From NCBI GenBank assembly GCA_011799875.1, contig CM022303.1, forward strand, positions 64,684,171-64,748,170: 64,000 nucleotides of DNA. The letters are read 5' to 3'. Source of the DNA: Thinopyrum elongatum. Its lineage: Eukaryota; Streptophyta; Magnoliopsida; Poales; Poaceae. Positions within the stretch are counted from its first letter, which is position 1. Each line of letters opens with the position of its first letter. Made by a program: the position numbers and the translations under genes. Shown in pieces: positions 34,854-45,768 of the stretch. The notes under the pieces were generated by a model. It worked only from the letters and a program-made list of their open reading frames with translations. It was not told where the DNA came from and did not search any database.

Positions 34854-37800
34854 TTAATTTGAGAGCTGGAACCTTCCTGTCGGTTTCCTCTTTCGCCATC
34901 CCTGGACAAAGATTATGGCGATTAAAATAAGCTCAACTTTTACAGAATTTGGTGAGAATTAGCTGAGTAATTCAAAAAAAGACTTACAAAAAGTGCATAG
35001 TAGAAGAGGGTGAGTATGGCAAGGGCAACAAAGCCGTACTGGAAAACATTGTACCTGCATATTCAGATGTTTAATAGCAGTATGAATGCAAAACTCCGAG
35101 ATTCTGGTGTCTACAGCGATATAGATTCAACTGTTCAAGCAACAACTGCAGGTTGATAGTTCTACTGACTGCATGCTGGTTCAAGACTTACTTGTAGAGA
35201 TACTTAATTCCACGAAGAGACTGCAGCGTGTGGCCAAAGATCTCCTGAGCTGCAGTTGCTTGTGCGTAGTACGCAAAAGCTGTCGCGCAGAACTGAATCA
35301 CACTGCAAAATACACAAGCGCGGAAATTCAAGAGGACTTCTTAAAGAACAAGTGGTTTGCGTTCTCATACAGAGGCCATTATTCACCCACACAGAAGTGA
35401 CCGTAACTGTGGTACAGTAATAGCAGAGGATTTGGACCCAGGCCCAAGTTATATACCCATGCTAAATCAATGCTTCAGGGGTGTGCACTTCCAAGTATTC
35501 ACTATTACTGACTAATAACAGAAACTACTGTCCTAATGCTTCGTGGAAACAACTTCTTTAGATCTGCCACGTATCTCCACCACATTCTTTAATTCTTGTA
35601 AAGTTACTGCTTTCAAACATTTCATTGGAAGTTACAGGAAGACATGGACTTCTAACAGAAGACATCGGCAGCATACCTGATGGAACAAAGTAGGATCAGT
35701 CCAACATTAAACAGGAAAGAGTTCATCAACGTTCCTCCCCATCTGAAACAAGTTAAATGTTTGTTAGTAAATGTAAAAAAAAAAGACACCACAAAGAAAA
35801 TAGTGTCATGGCACAAGTCAACTACTTCATTGGGTGAATGGTGATGAAAACTAATTTCAGGCCAAGCATCATTTCTCCAGCAATCACTGCGATGAGGAGA
35901 TAGAAGCAGAAGAATGCAAAAGCAGCAGTCCCAAGCAGACCTGGTACACAAAACAAAAGATTAATCAGTTTATTCACAGAGGATAACTGGATAGGTTGAG
36001 AACAATATCAAGGATCAGAAATGTACCCCAAACACTGTCCAGCTTTATGAAGATCTCATTCAGGAAAGAAGTTAGAGGCGGATCAACCAACAAGTATATG
36101 ATGATATGTGCAACCCAAGCAATCGATACAATTAACCTAAGATCATAAATCATTGTCAGACGAACCCAATTGCAAATACGTTAGACTGAATGAATGTACA
36201 GTTCAGATACATATTTACACTTACCCAACAATGCCGAATATGAGTTTTCCAATGTAAGCAAGCACTGTAAAAGCCCAGGTAGCCTCAGCCTGCACCATAA
36301 TGGATGTCAAGACAAGAGTAAGTGGCAACCATAAACACAATGAATATGAGAATCCACGAGTAGTTACCTTCTCTCCTTGAGGGTACATCTCTTCTAGAGC
36401 ATTCATGTCATTTTCCAAAAGTAACAACTCCTAATGATTAAGATGGAAAGTTAAATATAATATTAGTTAATAGCATAACAGAACATCACAGAAAGATGTA
36501 CAATATATTAAAGAGAATGGTTTGTATGAATAGAATTAAAGCTTCAAAGCATATCATCCGTTTGAAGGGCAAGCATACCTTCTCGACAGCCTTCACGTTT
36601 TTGCGCCATTTTCTGCCTTTGTTCCCACTTCTCTCTTCTTGGTGAAGGGCTTCAGCTGCCTTCTTCAATTCCTTGGCCTTCTTGCCTAATTCAGTAGCTT
36701 CCTGAAGGAAACATTTTCAACCTCAAGGTCAGATCGATATCTAAATCACACAATAATTACATGAAACAGAAACTTTTGCTGTAATCAGTTGAGGCAAACA
36801 ATCTCCATAACGAAAATAAAGCATATGAAACTATACACACCTTTATATATTGTGAGCGTGTGATGACAGCTTTTGGACGCCGGACAAACGAGAATATAAG
36901 ACTCAATGGAAGGCAAGCAATGCCAACACCACCAAATATCTATAAAATAAACAGAGTTGTTAACATATGCCAAGCCAGAACTGTACAGAAAGAGGCCAGC
37001 ATGATTGCATGCAACAGTTAAACAATTGGAAAAAAATACATGGTTAAAATTGTTTCTCATACAGCTTTGTCCAAGAAACAAAGAAAAGTACAAACTAACC
37101 TATCAGATGCTAGCTCTACAAGAAAACAGTGATCAACCTAATTGTAAGCATTGAAGTAAAACTCACTGTGAAGAGCACAGATCCAACAATGGTAGCAAGG
37201 GCAACCATGTATTCGGGGAATGTAGCGCGCATTGTCCAAGTTGTTTGGGAGTTAGCAGGTGCAGTATTAGCTGAACACTGAAGAAAAGAAACCATAAAAC
37301 AAGTCAGTCGCCAGATGAAAAATATGAAATGATGAGCTACATGAAGTGAAACACAGGAAAGCATAATTCCATCAGCGGGTTAACCTGACGGGTCAATGGA
37401 GCGACGCAAGGTTGGCCACTTGTGAATGCACTGAACTGGTTTGGGTTTGGAAATGTCTGGACAGATGAAGAGAGGTGCCTGACGGTGAAGTCCACTTTAC
37501 CAATAAGTGCTGTAGGAACAAAGTGGAAGTGCAGTCAGGTAAAGTCGAGACATCACGGATTAGTAAGAAGTTAACATCACGAAAGGTATAAAGTGAAACA
37601 TCACACATTGTAAGCAGTTCACATCAATGGAGGTATAATTCATCCCACGCAGGTACAAGCATGAAGGGTCTATGTGATGTGAACAAGAAACATGGACGAT
37701 GTGCCAAATGAGCAGGACAAAATGATATGTTGTTTTCTACGTTTCCTAGGTGGTTGAAACTAACGGGTCCAAACGTATAAGCTGCAACCTAGGACAAGAA

Positions 37801-38891
37801 AACAAGTGGGTGCAGTAGAAAATTCAGGAGTCTAAATGGGTAAAAGATGGATACACACAGGAAGGATGAACCACAAATGAAGCCAGTAGCAACATGAAGA
37901 AAGTTTTACGTGATGTGAGGAAGAAACATGGATGCTGCTCACCATTGCGAAAATGACATGGACAAAATGATGTGTTGTTCTCTATGTATCCTACGGTGAA
38001 TACTAAACAGTGAAAATGTAGAACCTACTGCCTAGTACAACAAAACAAGCTGTGAAAAAACACAATTCAGAGGTCCAATGGGCACTAGACAAACACAGGT
38101 AGGATGAACCCACAAAAAGTAACTGCGAACCGGGTTTCAGATCTGGCTATACAGCATTGAGTGCTCACGGAGACAAAACGTGAAAGCTTTGAAGCTCGAG
38201 GCTCCTCCAATCCAATTTAGAATTGAAATGCAGAGCAACACCTCGAGATTCACATTTCAAGCCCAAATCGGTTCAGATTATCTCAAAGCAGATTAGGGGC
38301 GAGCATAGCAGAGCGTCGCAATTGGGGTCGGGGCAGGCAGGCAAAAGGCAAGGGATCCGCACCGTATAGGATGCCGAGGATGAGGCCGCAGACGACGGCG
38401 GAGGCGACGACCCAGATGAGGGCGCTCTTGAGCCTCTTCCCGACGGACCTGGACGCAGGAGCAGGAGCACGGCGGATCTAGTCAGCCAGCGAATCAAGCC
38501 GAGCGCGGAAGGAAGGAAGGAAGAAGAGGAAGAAGACTGACTTGTCCTGGTCGCCCTCGTAGTAGAACATGGCGAATGGGATGACGAGGAAGACGAGGAC
38601 GGCGTCGAGGATGTAGACGACGAGCCAGAGCGTCTTCATGGGCAGGGTGAGGGAGCAGGCCCCGCTGTAGACGGCGCGCTTGCAGGCCTGGCGGTTGGCG
38701 ACGTCGGCGGGGAGCATGAGGATGGAGAGGACGGCGACGGTGATGCCGAGCACGACGACGAGCTTGGGGAAGTAGGCCTGGTTGGCGTCGTCGGGGTGCT
38801 GGTAGTTGACGAGCAGGTAGACGCTGACGAGCAGGACGAGGACGCTGACCACCGCCGCCACGATCACCAGCGCCACGTTGAAGTCCCCCAT
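34854..38891 (-). CDS. LMBR1/LIMR-family multi-pass membrane protein, 14 exons, complete
   Basis: Exons (plus coordinates, in transcript order): 38542-38891, 38363-38448, 37385-37509, 37167-37277, 36841-36939, 36579-36701, 36368-36430, 36225-36289, 36027-36136, 35826-35940, 35677-35742, 35192-35302, 34988-35054, 34854-34901. All introns are GT-AG. The joined frame is 1539 bases, 512 residues plus TAA, close to the ~510 of plant LIMR proteins. It starts MGDFNVALVIV and keeps the conserved VNYQHPDDANQAYFPK stretch. About nine hydrophobic segments lie near residues 7-28, 43-62, 88-110, 127-147, 207-235, 324-361, 378-405, 419-450 and 475-498. A charged, coiled-coil-like region at 258-319 contains KGRKWRKNVKAVEKE. 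The animal relative LMBD1 acts in lysosomal cobalamin export. Plants do not use cobalamin, so the plant role is unknown. Nothing looks broken; I expect it to be expressed. Confidence 0.95.
37656..38112. repeat. Diverged tandem duplication in intron 2 of the LIMR gene
   Basis: Two units of about 230 bases (37656-37888 and 37889-38112) share, in order, TGATGTGA.GAAGAAACATGG, GACAAAATGAT.TGTTGTT, a CTA.GTATCCTA-like stretch, ACAAGCTG-like and AATTCAG blocks, and end AGGATGAACC. Intron 2 (37510-38362, 853 bp) is the longest intron, largely because of this. Confidence 0.7.
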
Positions 38892-39245
38892 CTCCTCGGG
38901 GCTCCGGTCCCGGTCCGCCGCCTCGGCCCCGTCAGGTCAGATCAGATCTCTGTGTCCGCTGGGGGCGGGGGGCACGGGCTACTAGGATTTGGGCGCGGGA
39001 GTGGGGGGGATAGGCTGCTGCGGTGCCCGCGGCGGGGCGGCCACCGGCGGGGAGGGCGGGATCTGCGCGGGGCGGGTGGATTTGGGTAGGCGGTGGTGGG
39101 TTGACGCCGGCGAGGGGGAAAGGGAAAGGGGAGGGGATTGGGGGTTGGCACTGCAGCGTGCCGTGGTGGGGCTGGACTAGGCTCGGGTGGTTTGGGTTTG
39201 GTTCAGCTGTGCTGTGCTGTGCTGTGTGTGTGCTGGGTCGGGGGG
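38892..39245 (-). promoter_or_regulatory. 5' UTR and promoter-proximal region of the LIMR gene
   Basis: GC-rich sequence upstream of the start codon, as is usual for grass genes, with CCTCGGGG and GGCGG stretches, a (GCTGT)n run at 39207-39228, and no clear TATA box. The transcription start cannot be placed. Open frames on the plus strand here (38796-39364) are antisense shadows of exon 1 and GC-rich DNA. Confidence 0.5.
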
Positions 39246-39665
39246 CGTGGGCTCTGTTTGTTTGGGATTCAGTTCCAACAGATTCAGCTGTGAATTTGTT
39301 GTGCTGGCAAAACTGCTGTGCTGTGAAAATAGCTGTAGTGAAGGTTAGCGGTTTGGTAACGTAGCTGTGAAAACGACTGTGGGCTGGTGAAAACGCTATG
39401 TTTCAGGAGGAGGGGCGAAGGGAGAGATAGGTCGTGCCTGCGGCGACATTTATGACATAATTACGACCAAACGCCAAAAGCAGAGGGGCTAGGGAAACAG
39501 CTTTGGCTGTGAAGTACCCCGAGACGTGCTTTGGGCTGTTACACTAAAAATAGTCCGAAACAGTTTTGGGTTGTGGTTCCACAACTGTTCTAAAATAGCT
39601 GTTTGTTTCAGTTTCATCTTTTTTCAGTCAAAAACTGCTCCCAAAGATGAAACAAACAGGCCGTT
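39246..39665. mobile_element. Possible MITE upstream of the LIMR gene
   Basis: The left end GGGCTCTGTTTGTTTGGGA and the right end CAAAGATGAAACAAACAGGCC form imperfect inverted repeats (CTGTTTGTTT). The body is rich in AGCTGT/ACAGCT motifs. Such ends are typical of grass MITEs related to hAT or PIF/Harbinger. I cannot find a matching target duplication, so limits and class are uncertain. Confidence 0.35.
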
Positions 39666-41198
39666 GGATTTCGAGAAAAAACACGGCGTTTCGGCGTGGA
39701 TGGTTTGGCCCGCCCGTTTGCTTCGGGGGGTGGGCAGCACAGGCGCAGCGGGGCGGGGTCGCTGTTCGTTTGTTTGTTTGTTTGGTGTTGATCGATGATC
39801 TCTCGGTCTGTCAGTCGGTCTCGTGCCATCCGCATCGGTGCGTTTTTTGGTCCGCCGATGCCGATGCCTGGACCGGGCCCGCGATTGGAAGGGGTCCGGG
39901 CGGCGGTTGGTGATTGCCAGTGGATCGCTTTCGGTTCAATCAAGATAAACTCAAACACGAGTGCACGGACCAATCGGTTCCCATTTCGAGCTGGTATACG
40001 TACACAATCAATCAGTTGCGGGCCAGGTTGTCACGGAATTCGACCTAGGAGGTGTGCGTTTATTTCCAACCACCAAAATTCACGGAAAAATCACCATGAC
40101 CCCGTCTTCCCGACGCGTCGAGAATTGGATCCGGAGCTGTAGCCGTCGAGCAGCCACCGTACCTGGTCTTCCCGACGTCTCTCTTCTTTACCGTCGCGGC
40201 GACCAAAGGTGCGTGGTATGCGGTGGTCAGTGGAGGTGTGTTAGAGGAGGATGGACTAAAGGCATTTTGATGACAGCAGGGTGCGGGGAGCGGTTAAGCA
40301 GAGCACCCTATATTTATTTCCTGTGAGGTGGATGGAATGTCCAATGCTCCTGGTCCATTTCAGCGGGCATATAAAAATGCAAGTGCAAGGGGGGCAGGTA
40401 GATACATCGGACGACCGGCCAGAGCTCCGTCCCCGCCTGGGAAATCAACCGTTTTCGTTTCCAGCTGTGCTGTGCTGTCCTCGAGGGTACAGGCCTTGCT
40501 CGCTGGTGCGTGCGAGTCCAAGTCGATTTTTTTTCGTTGGTTTTCTTTCGTAGATTTTTTTACATCCGTTTTTCTATCGATCGATCGGATGTTTGCACCC
40601 TGGGGGCATCGCAATTTCAGGGTTTTTTTTTTTTGCCGCTCGTCGGTTCAGGGGAGAATCGCTGGGAGGTAGGAGGTGGGAGGGAGGACAAAAAAAAAAC
40701 AGGGAAGGTGGGACGAAAATTAACCGCGGAGACTACTAACTGAGACATTAGGAGTAGAGATTAGTCGGAGCTAATTGTTCGGCAAGGGCTTGTCTGCTTT
40801 TCCGGATGCTTTGCCTCCTGAGAATTACTTGCTACTAACAAACTCTGGAATATATACTCGTTGTGTTCCCTCCTAAGGCTTTGCTCGTTGGTTTGGTTGG
40901 CATCTCCCCACGTTGATATCTCCATCTCCAGTCTCCACCATAATAAAAAAGCATAATGAAACCATCATAATTGCAACATCATTAGCTTTTTACCAGCAGT
41001 TTATAAAAGCTACTCCCTTAGTTTCCAAAAATGGCTTACATTATGGGACGGAAGAAGTGGATGATACCCCGCACGTTGTTGCGGAAATGTTTTGCAAGTA
41101 TTCGCTAGGGATCAGACTACTGATCGCTGGCTTCCTATTAGACTAGTCAAAAGCCGTTGGTTTAGAATTATAATGGCCGTCCGATCAGCATTGGAACC
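39666..41198. other. Intergenic DNA between the LIMR gene and Gypsy A
   Basis: No convincing gene. It contains a pyrimidine-rich tract with poly-T (40530-40640), several overlapping open frames of 80-120 codons without known domains, and a short Stowaway remnant (next entry). The five bases GAACC at 41194-41198 are the left target duplication of Gypsy A. Confidence 0.5.
41013..41058. mobile_element. Stowaway MITE remnant
   Basis: CTCCCTTAGTTTCCAAAAAT at the left and TATGGGACGGAAGAAGT at the right, only 46 bp. The ends match the CTCCCTCCGT/ACGGAGGGAG type with mutations, so it looks like a solo core after internal deletion. Confidence 0.5.
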
Positions 41199-44100
41199 TG
41201 TAACACCCCATGTATTAAGCTACAGTAATTACCCTGTTGATAATGCCATGTCATCAGGATCAACAGTGCTTAATCATCATTAGTAGTAAATCTCTTTCAA
41301 ATTCAAACGGAAATTCAAACTGAAAGTGGAAAATAAAAGTTATTCAAATCACAATCTAAAATGTTCATTAAATGACAAATATTCTAGGGACCATTCTAAA
41401 ATTATAACCAATAATTTATAAATTTGATAGGTGGCTCTAACTTTACCAAAACAGTAAGGATTAATGCATTTTGTTTATTATAAAAATTGTGTGAACTCAA
41501 ATTGTCTCCAAACTAATTTTTGGTAGTAGTAGAGGATGCCTAGTAATTATTGGGACATTTACCATGTTTTACAAAAATCATTTTGAGGCCTAACAATTTA
41601 CTAAACAGGAGATATGAATAAATAAAAAAAGAAAAGAAAAGAAAAGAAGAAAACAAAAAGGAAAAAGCCCCCCCCCCCCTCCCCCGCTGGGGCCTCAGCC
41701 CAGGGTCGCTCACCAGGCCGGCCCACCTCGGCCACCTTATCCCCCACCCCCCCCCCCCCCCCCCCCAAAACCCTAGCCCAAACGATCCCCACTCCCCCCC
41801 ACCTCGCTCACTCCTTTCTCCCCGATCCCGATTGGATCTGGACGCCGCCGCGCCCTGGTGCTCGCTCCGTCGCCACCCCCGCCGTCGCCTCGCGCCCACC
41901 ACGCCGCCCGACCGCCGGTCTTGCTGCCGCCACTGCCGCCGCGCCTGCCTCCCTTCCTCCGCCCTGCTCGTCGCCGTCGCCACACCCATCCCTGGCGCGC
42001 CCCGCCACCTCGCCGTCGCCCGAAGCCGCCCCGACGCCGCGGACCTCGTCGCCACGCCGCACGTCGTCCCCGTCCTCCTCCTCGGCGCCCACTGCCCTAG
42101 TCCCTGTGCCCCGCGTGAGCTCCCTCCCTCTCCCTCTCAGACACCGCGCCTCCCGCGCGCTCACCGCGCCGTTGCCTGCGACCCACGCACCCCCTCGCCG
42201 CATTGCCGAACGCCGCGCTGCGCCTGCTGCCGTCGACGCCGCCCGCTGCAAACCTGCCACCGCAGCCGCCGTGCTGCGGCTCGCGCCTCGCTCGCCCACG
42301 ACAAACCGCTGCCGCCTGGTCGCCATGTACGTGCGCGCCGTCCACAGCCGCTCCCCGCGTCGCTCCCGAGCCACGGTGGGCCGCCGCGCACCGCCGCCTG
42401 CCTCGCGCCGCCGAACGCGCCACACCTCCAGGTCGGCGGCCCCCTTCGCCCGGCGACGCCTGCGCCCGTGCGCCCGGGCGATCGCCCATCGGGCGCCCGT
42501 GCCTGCGCCCACGCCCCCCCCCCCCCCCCCGCACACCTAGCGTCGTTGGCCCCAGGCCGATGACAGAAGGGGCCCACGCCCCTAAAACGATTAAAAAATA
42601 AAAAATAAAAATAAAAACAATTAATTAAGTTAATTAATCCTGATGTCAGATGACTGCTGACATCAGCATGAGGTCATGCTGACGTCATAAACACTGTTTC
42701 GGATAATGTTTGATTTAAATAAATAATTAAATTCCAGGAAATTAATAAAAGCTTTAGAAAATCATATAAAATAATCCGTAGCTCAGATCAAAAACTTTGT
42801 ACATGAAAGTTGCTCAGAACGACGAGACGAATCCGAATACGCGGTACGTTCGTCCGTCACACGTCCCTAACTATCCGAACATGCAACCGTTCTCCTCCGG
42901 TCATCTGTCTGACAAATGTCCGGAACCGGGAAAACATTCCCGGATGAATCCCACCTTCGCCAGTATCACCCGGCACTGCGTTAGATCACCTCCGTCACCG
43001 CGTATTGCCATGTTATGCTTTGTGCTGCACTTGTTCGCTGTGTATTTATACTGTTTCCTCCCCCTCTTCTCTCTCGGTAGCCCCCGACACCGACGTCGTC
43101 CCCGAGGCCGACGCAGCTCCGGAGCCCGAAGACACCATTGACAACCTTGCCCTTGCCGCCGAGCAACCAGGCAAGCCCCCCCCTTTGATCATCCCGATAT
43201 CGCCCATTCTATTTTCTCATGCTTGCATTAGAATTGCTGCTGCTACTGCTTTACCTATTCTGATGCATAGCCTGTTTATTGTAACCTGCTGTTGATAATT
43301 ACCTGCATATCCTAAACTGCTTAGTATAGGCTGGGTAGAGACCTATCAGTGACCCCACGTATCCCGATTGCCCCGCTGGATTATCCGAAGACCCGATCAA
43401 CGAGAATTGAAGACCAGGCCCCGGCACCGCACATCACCCCCCTAGTTGTAACGACACTGTTGCGTTACTATCGAGTGCCGAGGGTGAAACCTCTTGTAGC
43501 ACTTCTGATGTTAACTATGTAGAGTAGCTATTCGGTCGTGGTCATCGAGGGTGATTCCTCCTTCACCGCTTCCGATAACGACGCCGTCATACAACACCTC
43601 AAGTGTGAACCCAGCGAGGGTGATTCCTCCGAGTTCATCTTGACGGATACATCGAGTAGGAATCCAACGAGGGTGATACCTCGGATTCCCCTGATGTTAT
43701 GGACACACGGATACTTGGACTGTACTATTGTTACTTGGAAAGGCGGGTCGACCCTGAGGGGTACCCGCGTGTGATGTGAAGACGGGTTGCCTGTATGGTG
43801 CCCGAGTGATGAATACGAGGCGCGGCCGGGCATTCTTAACCCTTGCAGCAAGTCCTCGAGACGGGGCGGCGGGGTCACATCTTTCGTGAGTCTCTGCTCG
43901 TTACCGCAAGCCTAAGGTACTAGCGATTTGGATATTTGATCCGAGCAGGCCTCTGGTCTGATAGCACTAACCATCACGTGGGCATAGTATGGGCGTTCTG
44001 CATCGTAGCATCAGCCGACAGTTCTGTCAGACGTCCAGTTCAGCATTGCGGCCGGGTCGGATCGTGTCGTTGGCGCTGGTATCCACCCTGCTCGCAACGA

Positions 44101-45153
44101 CCCGGAGTGCACAGGGCGACGGCCCAAGACCCCTGAGTGCTTAGGATGTAGACCGGCGGGGACCTCTCTGCTGAGCTCTAGGTAGGGCTGCGGTGTGTCA
44201 TTTGGCCGAGGCCGGGCATGACCCAGGAAAGTGTGTCCAGCCGGAGTTAATCGAGCGTGTTGGGTAAGTTGGTGCACCCCTGCAGGGAAGAAAACTACTA
44301 TCGATAGCCTGTCCTACGGTAACGGACACTCGGAGTTGTATCCTGATTGATACAATTTTAGAACTGGATACTTGGATGTATGGCTCTGGGATTGCTTCTC
44401 GTAGGGAGTCGAGAAGGGATCTCAGGACGAGATTGATGACTGTATGGCTCTGGGATTGCTTTCTCGCAGGGAGTCGAGAAAGGATCTCTGGGTGAGGTTG
44501 AGACTTAATGATACTGCTACATTATATTGTACTGTTCTACTCTCTTCTATTGCTGCAAGACCGCTGAAGATGCTAGTCTTCGATAGGACTAGGTTTTCCC
44601 CTCTATTCTGGCATTTCTGCAGCCCAGTCCATATATACAGCCTCTCCTTTGAAAATGTTGCATATGTAGTGTAGATCCTTGCTTGCTGAGTACTTCTGAG
44701 TACTCACGGTTGCTTTGTTTTCCTTTTCTCCCCATATCAGTTTGACGTAACCAAGATAACGGAGCCCCCTGAGACAGATGCCCCGTTGATCGACTACTAC
44801 TACTACCCAGAGGATGGATACTACTACGAGTTGACTGACGACCAGGAGTAGGATCGGAGGGTCCCAGGCAGGAGGCCTACGCCTTTCGATCGTAGTGTTT
44901 TATTTTGCCCCGCCTTTCTAAAGGCCCTTCTGTTTCTCTTTTAATATCTGTACTCAGATATCTGATGCTTCCGCTGACGCTTGTTCGCAAGTTTATGTAT
45001 TCGAGCCCTCGAGGCCCCTGGCTTGTAATATAAAGCTTGTATGACTTTATTTATGTTTTAGAGTTGTGTTGTGATATCTTCCCGTGAGTCCTTAGGCTTG
45101 ATCGTGTGCATTTGCGTGTATGATTAGTGCATGATTGAGCCGGGGGCGTCACA
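41199..45153 (+). repeat. 5' LTR of Gypsy A
   Basis: 3955 bp from TGTAACACCCCATG to GGGGGCGTCACA. It has an AT-rich first 450 bases, then C-runs and a very GC-rich 700-base block (41830-42540), then a mixed region. Open frames of up to 243 codons lie on both strands in the GC block (41808-42577). They are proline/arginine/alanine-rich, overlap in all frames and resemble no family, so I treat them as compositional. Confidence 0.9.
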
Positions 45154-45156
45154 AGT

Positions 45157-45169
45157 TGGTATCAGAGCC
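45157..45169 (+). other. Primer-binding site of Gypsy A
   Basis: TGGTATCAGAGCC, three bases after the LTR. This is a perfect initiator-Met tRNA type site. Confidence 0.9.
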
Positions 45170-45768
45170 GACTGACTGTAGGAACCCCCCCTTTCCAACT
45201 CCTTGGCCGAAGTTGAGTCTAGTAACCGAAAACTATTTTACTAACTTGGCTGTGTGGCTTACGGGCCCACGTCACCAATTGGGTGGTATTAGTATCTTTT
45301 ACTCCTCGACCTTTACTCTGAGACTCTGATCTCTCTTCTATTCGGGTTAAATTTTTTACTAACCCCAACATTACGTTCTCGTAATCACATCCGCCCGGTG
45401 TTCTGAAATATCCCCCCTTGCTCCAAGATTTCGGGCCAGGTTCTGCTTGCAGGATCCTCTTATCGAGGGCACCATGTGTTTCACTTGCAGATTCCTCGCC
45501 CCAAAAGTTTTCTCCGACGTTGATGTAGCCTTTGCTATATCTCATTGTGTACTTCCCTACCGCGTGCCTGCGCGCCGCCTAGATGTCTAGCCTTCCCTTT
45601 CAACTGTCGTAATGCCGGATACTAACCGAGGCTATGTGTGGCTTCGAATGTCTGGTGCGAATATGATGAAGTATCTATTGCACTTCCTTCTGTTGTGCGT
45701 GTTACTTCATGAATCATTCCATACACCTGCAGTTTTTCTTGCTAAACTGCCCCTGTTGATTTGGCAGG
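45170..45768 (+). other. Leader of Gypsy A
   Basis: About 600 bases between the primer site and the gag ATG. No credible open frame on the plus strand. Confidence 0.7.

Noticed and set aside
38796..39364. Plus-strand open frames near the start of the LIMR gene
   Set aside because: Antisense to exon 1 and the GC-rich 5' region. The minus-strand gene with 14 matching splice junctions explains the sequence.
39666..40743. Several overlapping 80-120-codon frames upstream of the LIMR gene
   Set aside because: No consistent frame, domain or splice pattern, and homopolymer runs inside.
41808..42577. Open frames of 242 and 243 codons on opposite strands
   Set aside because: GC-rich LTR block with every frame open and Pro/Arg/Ala-rich products. 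There is no conserved domain.
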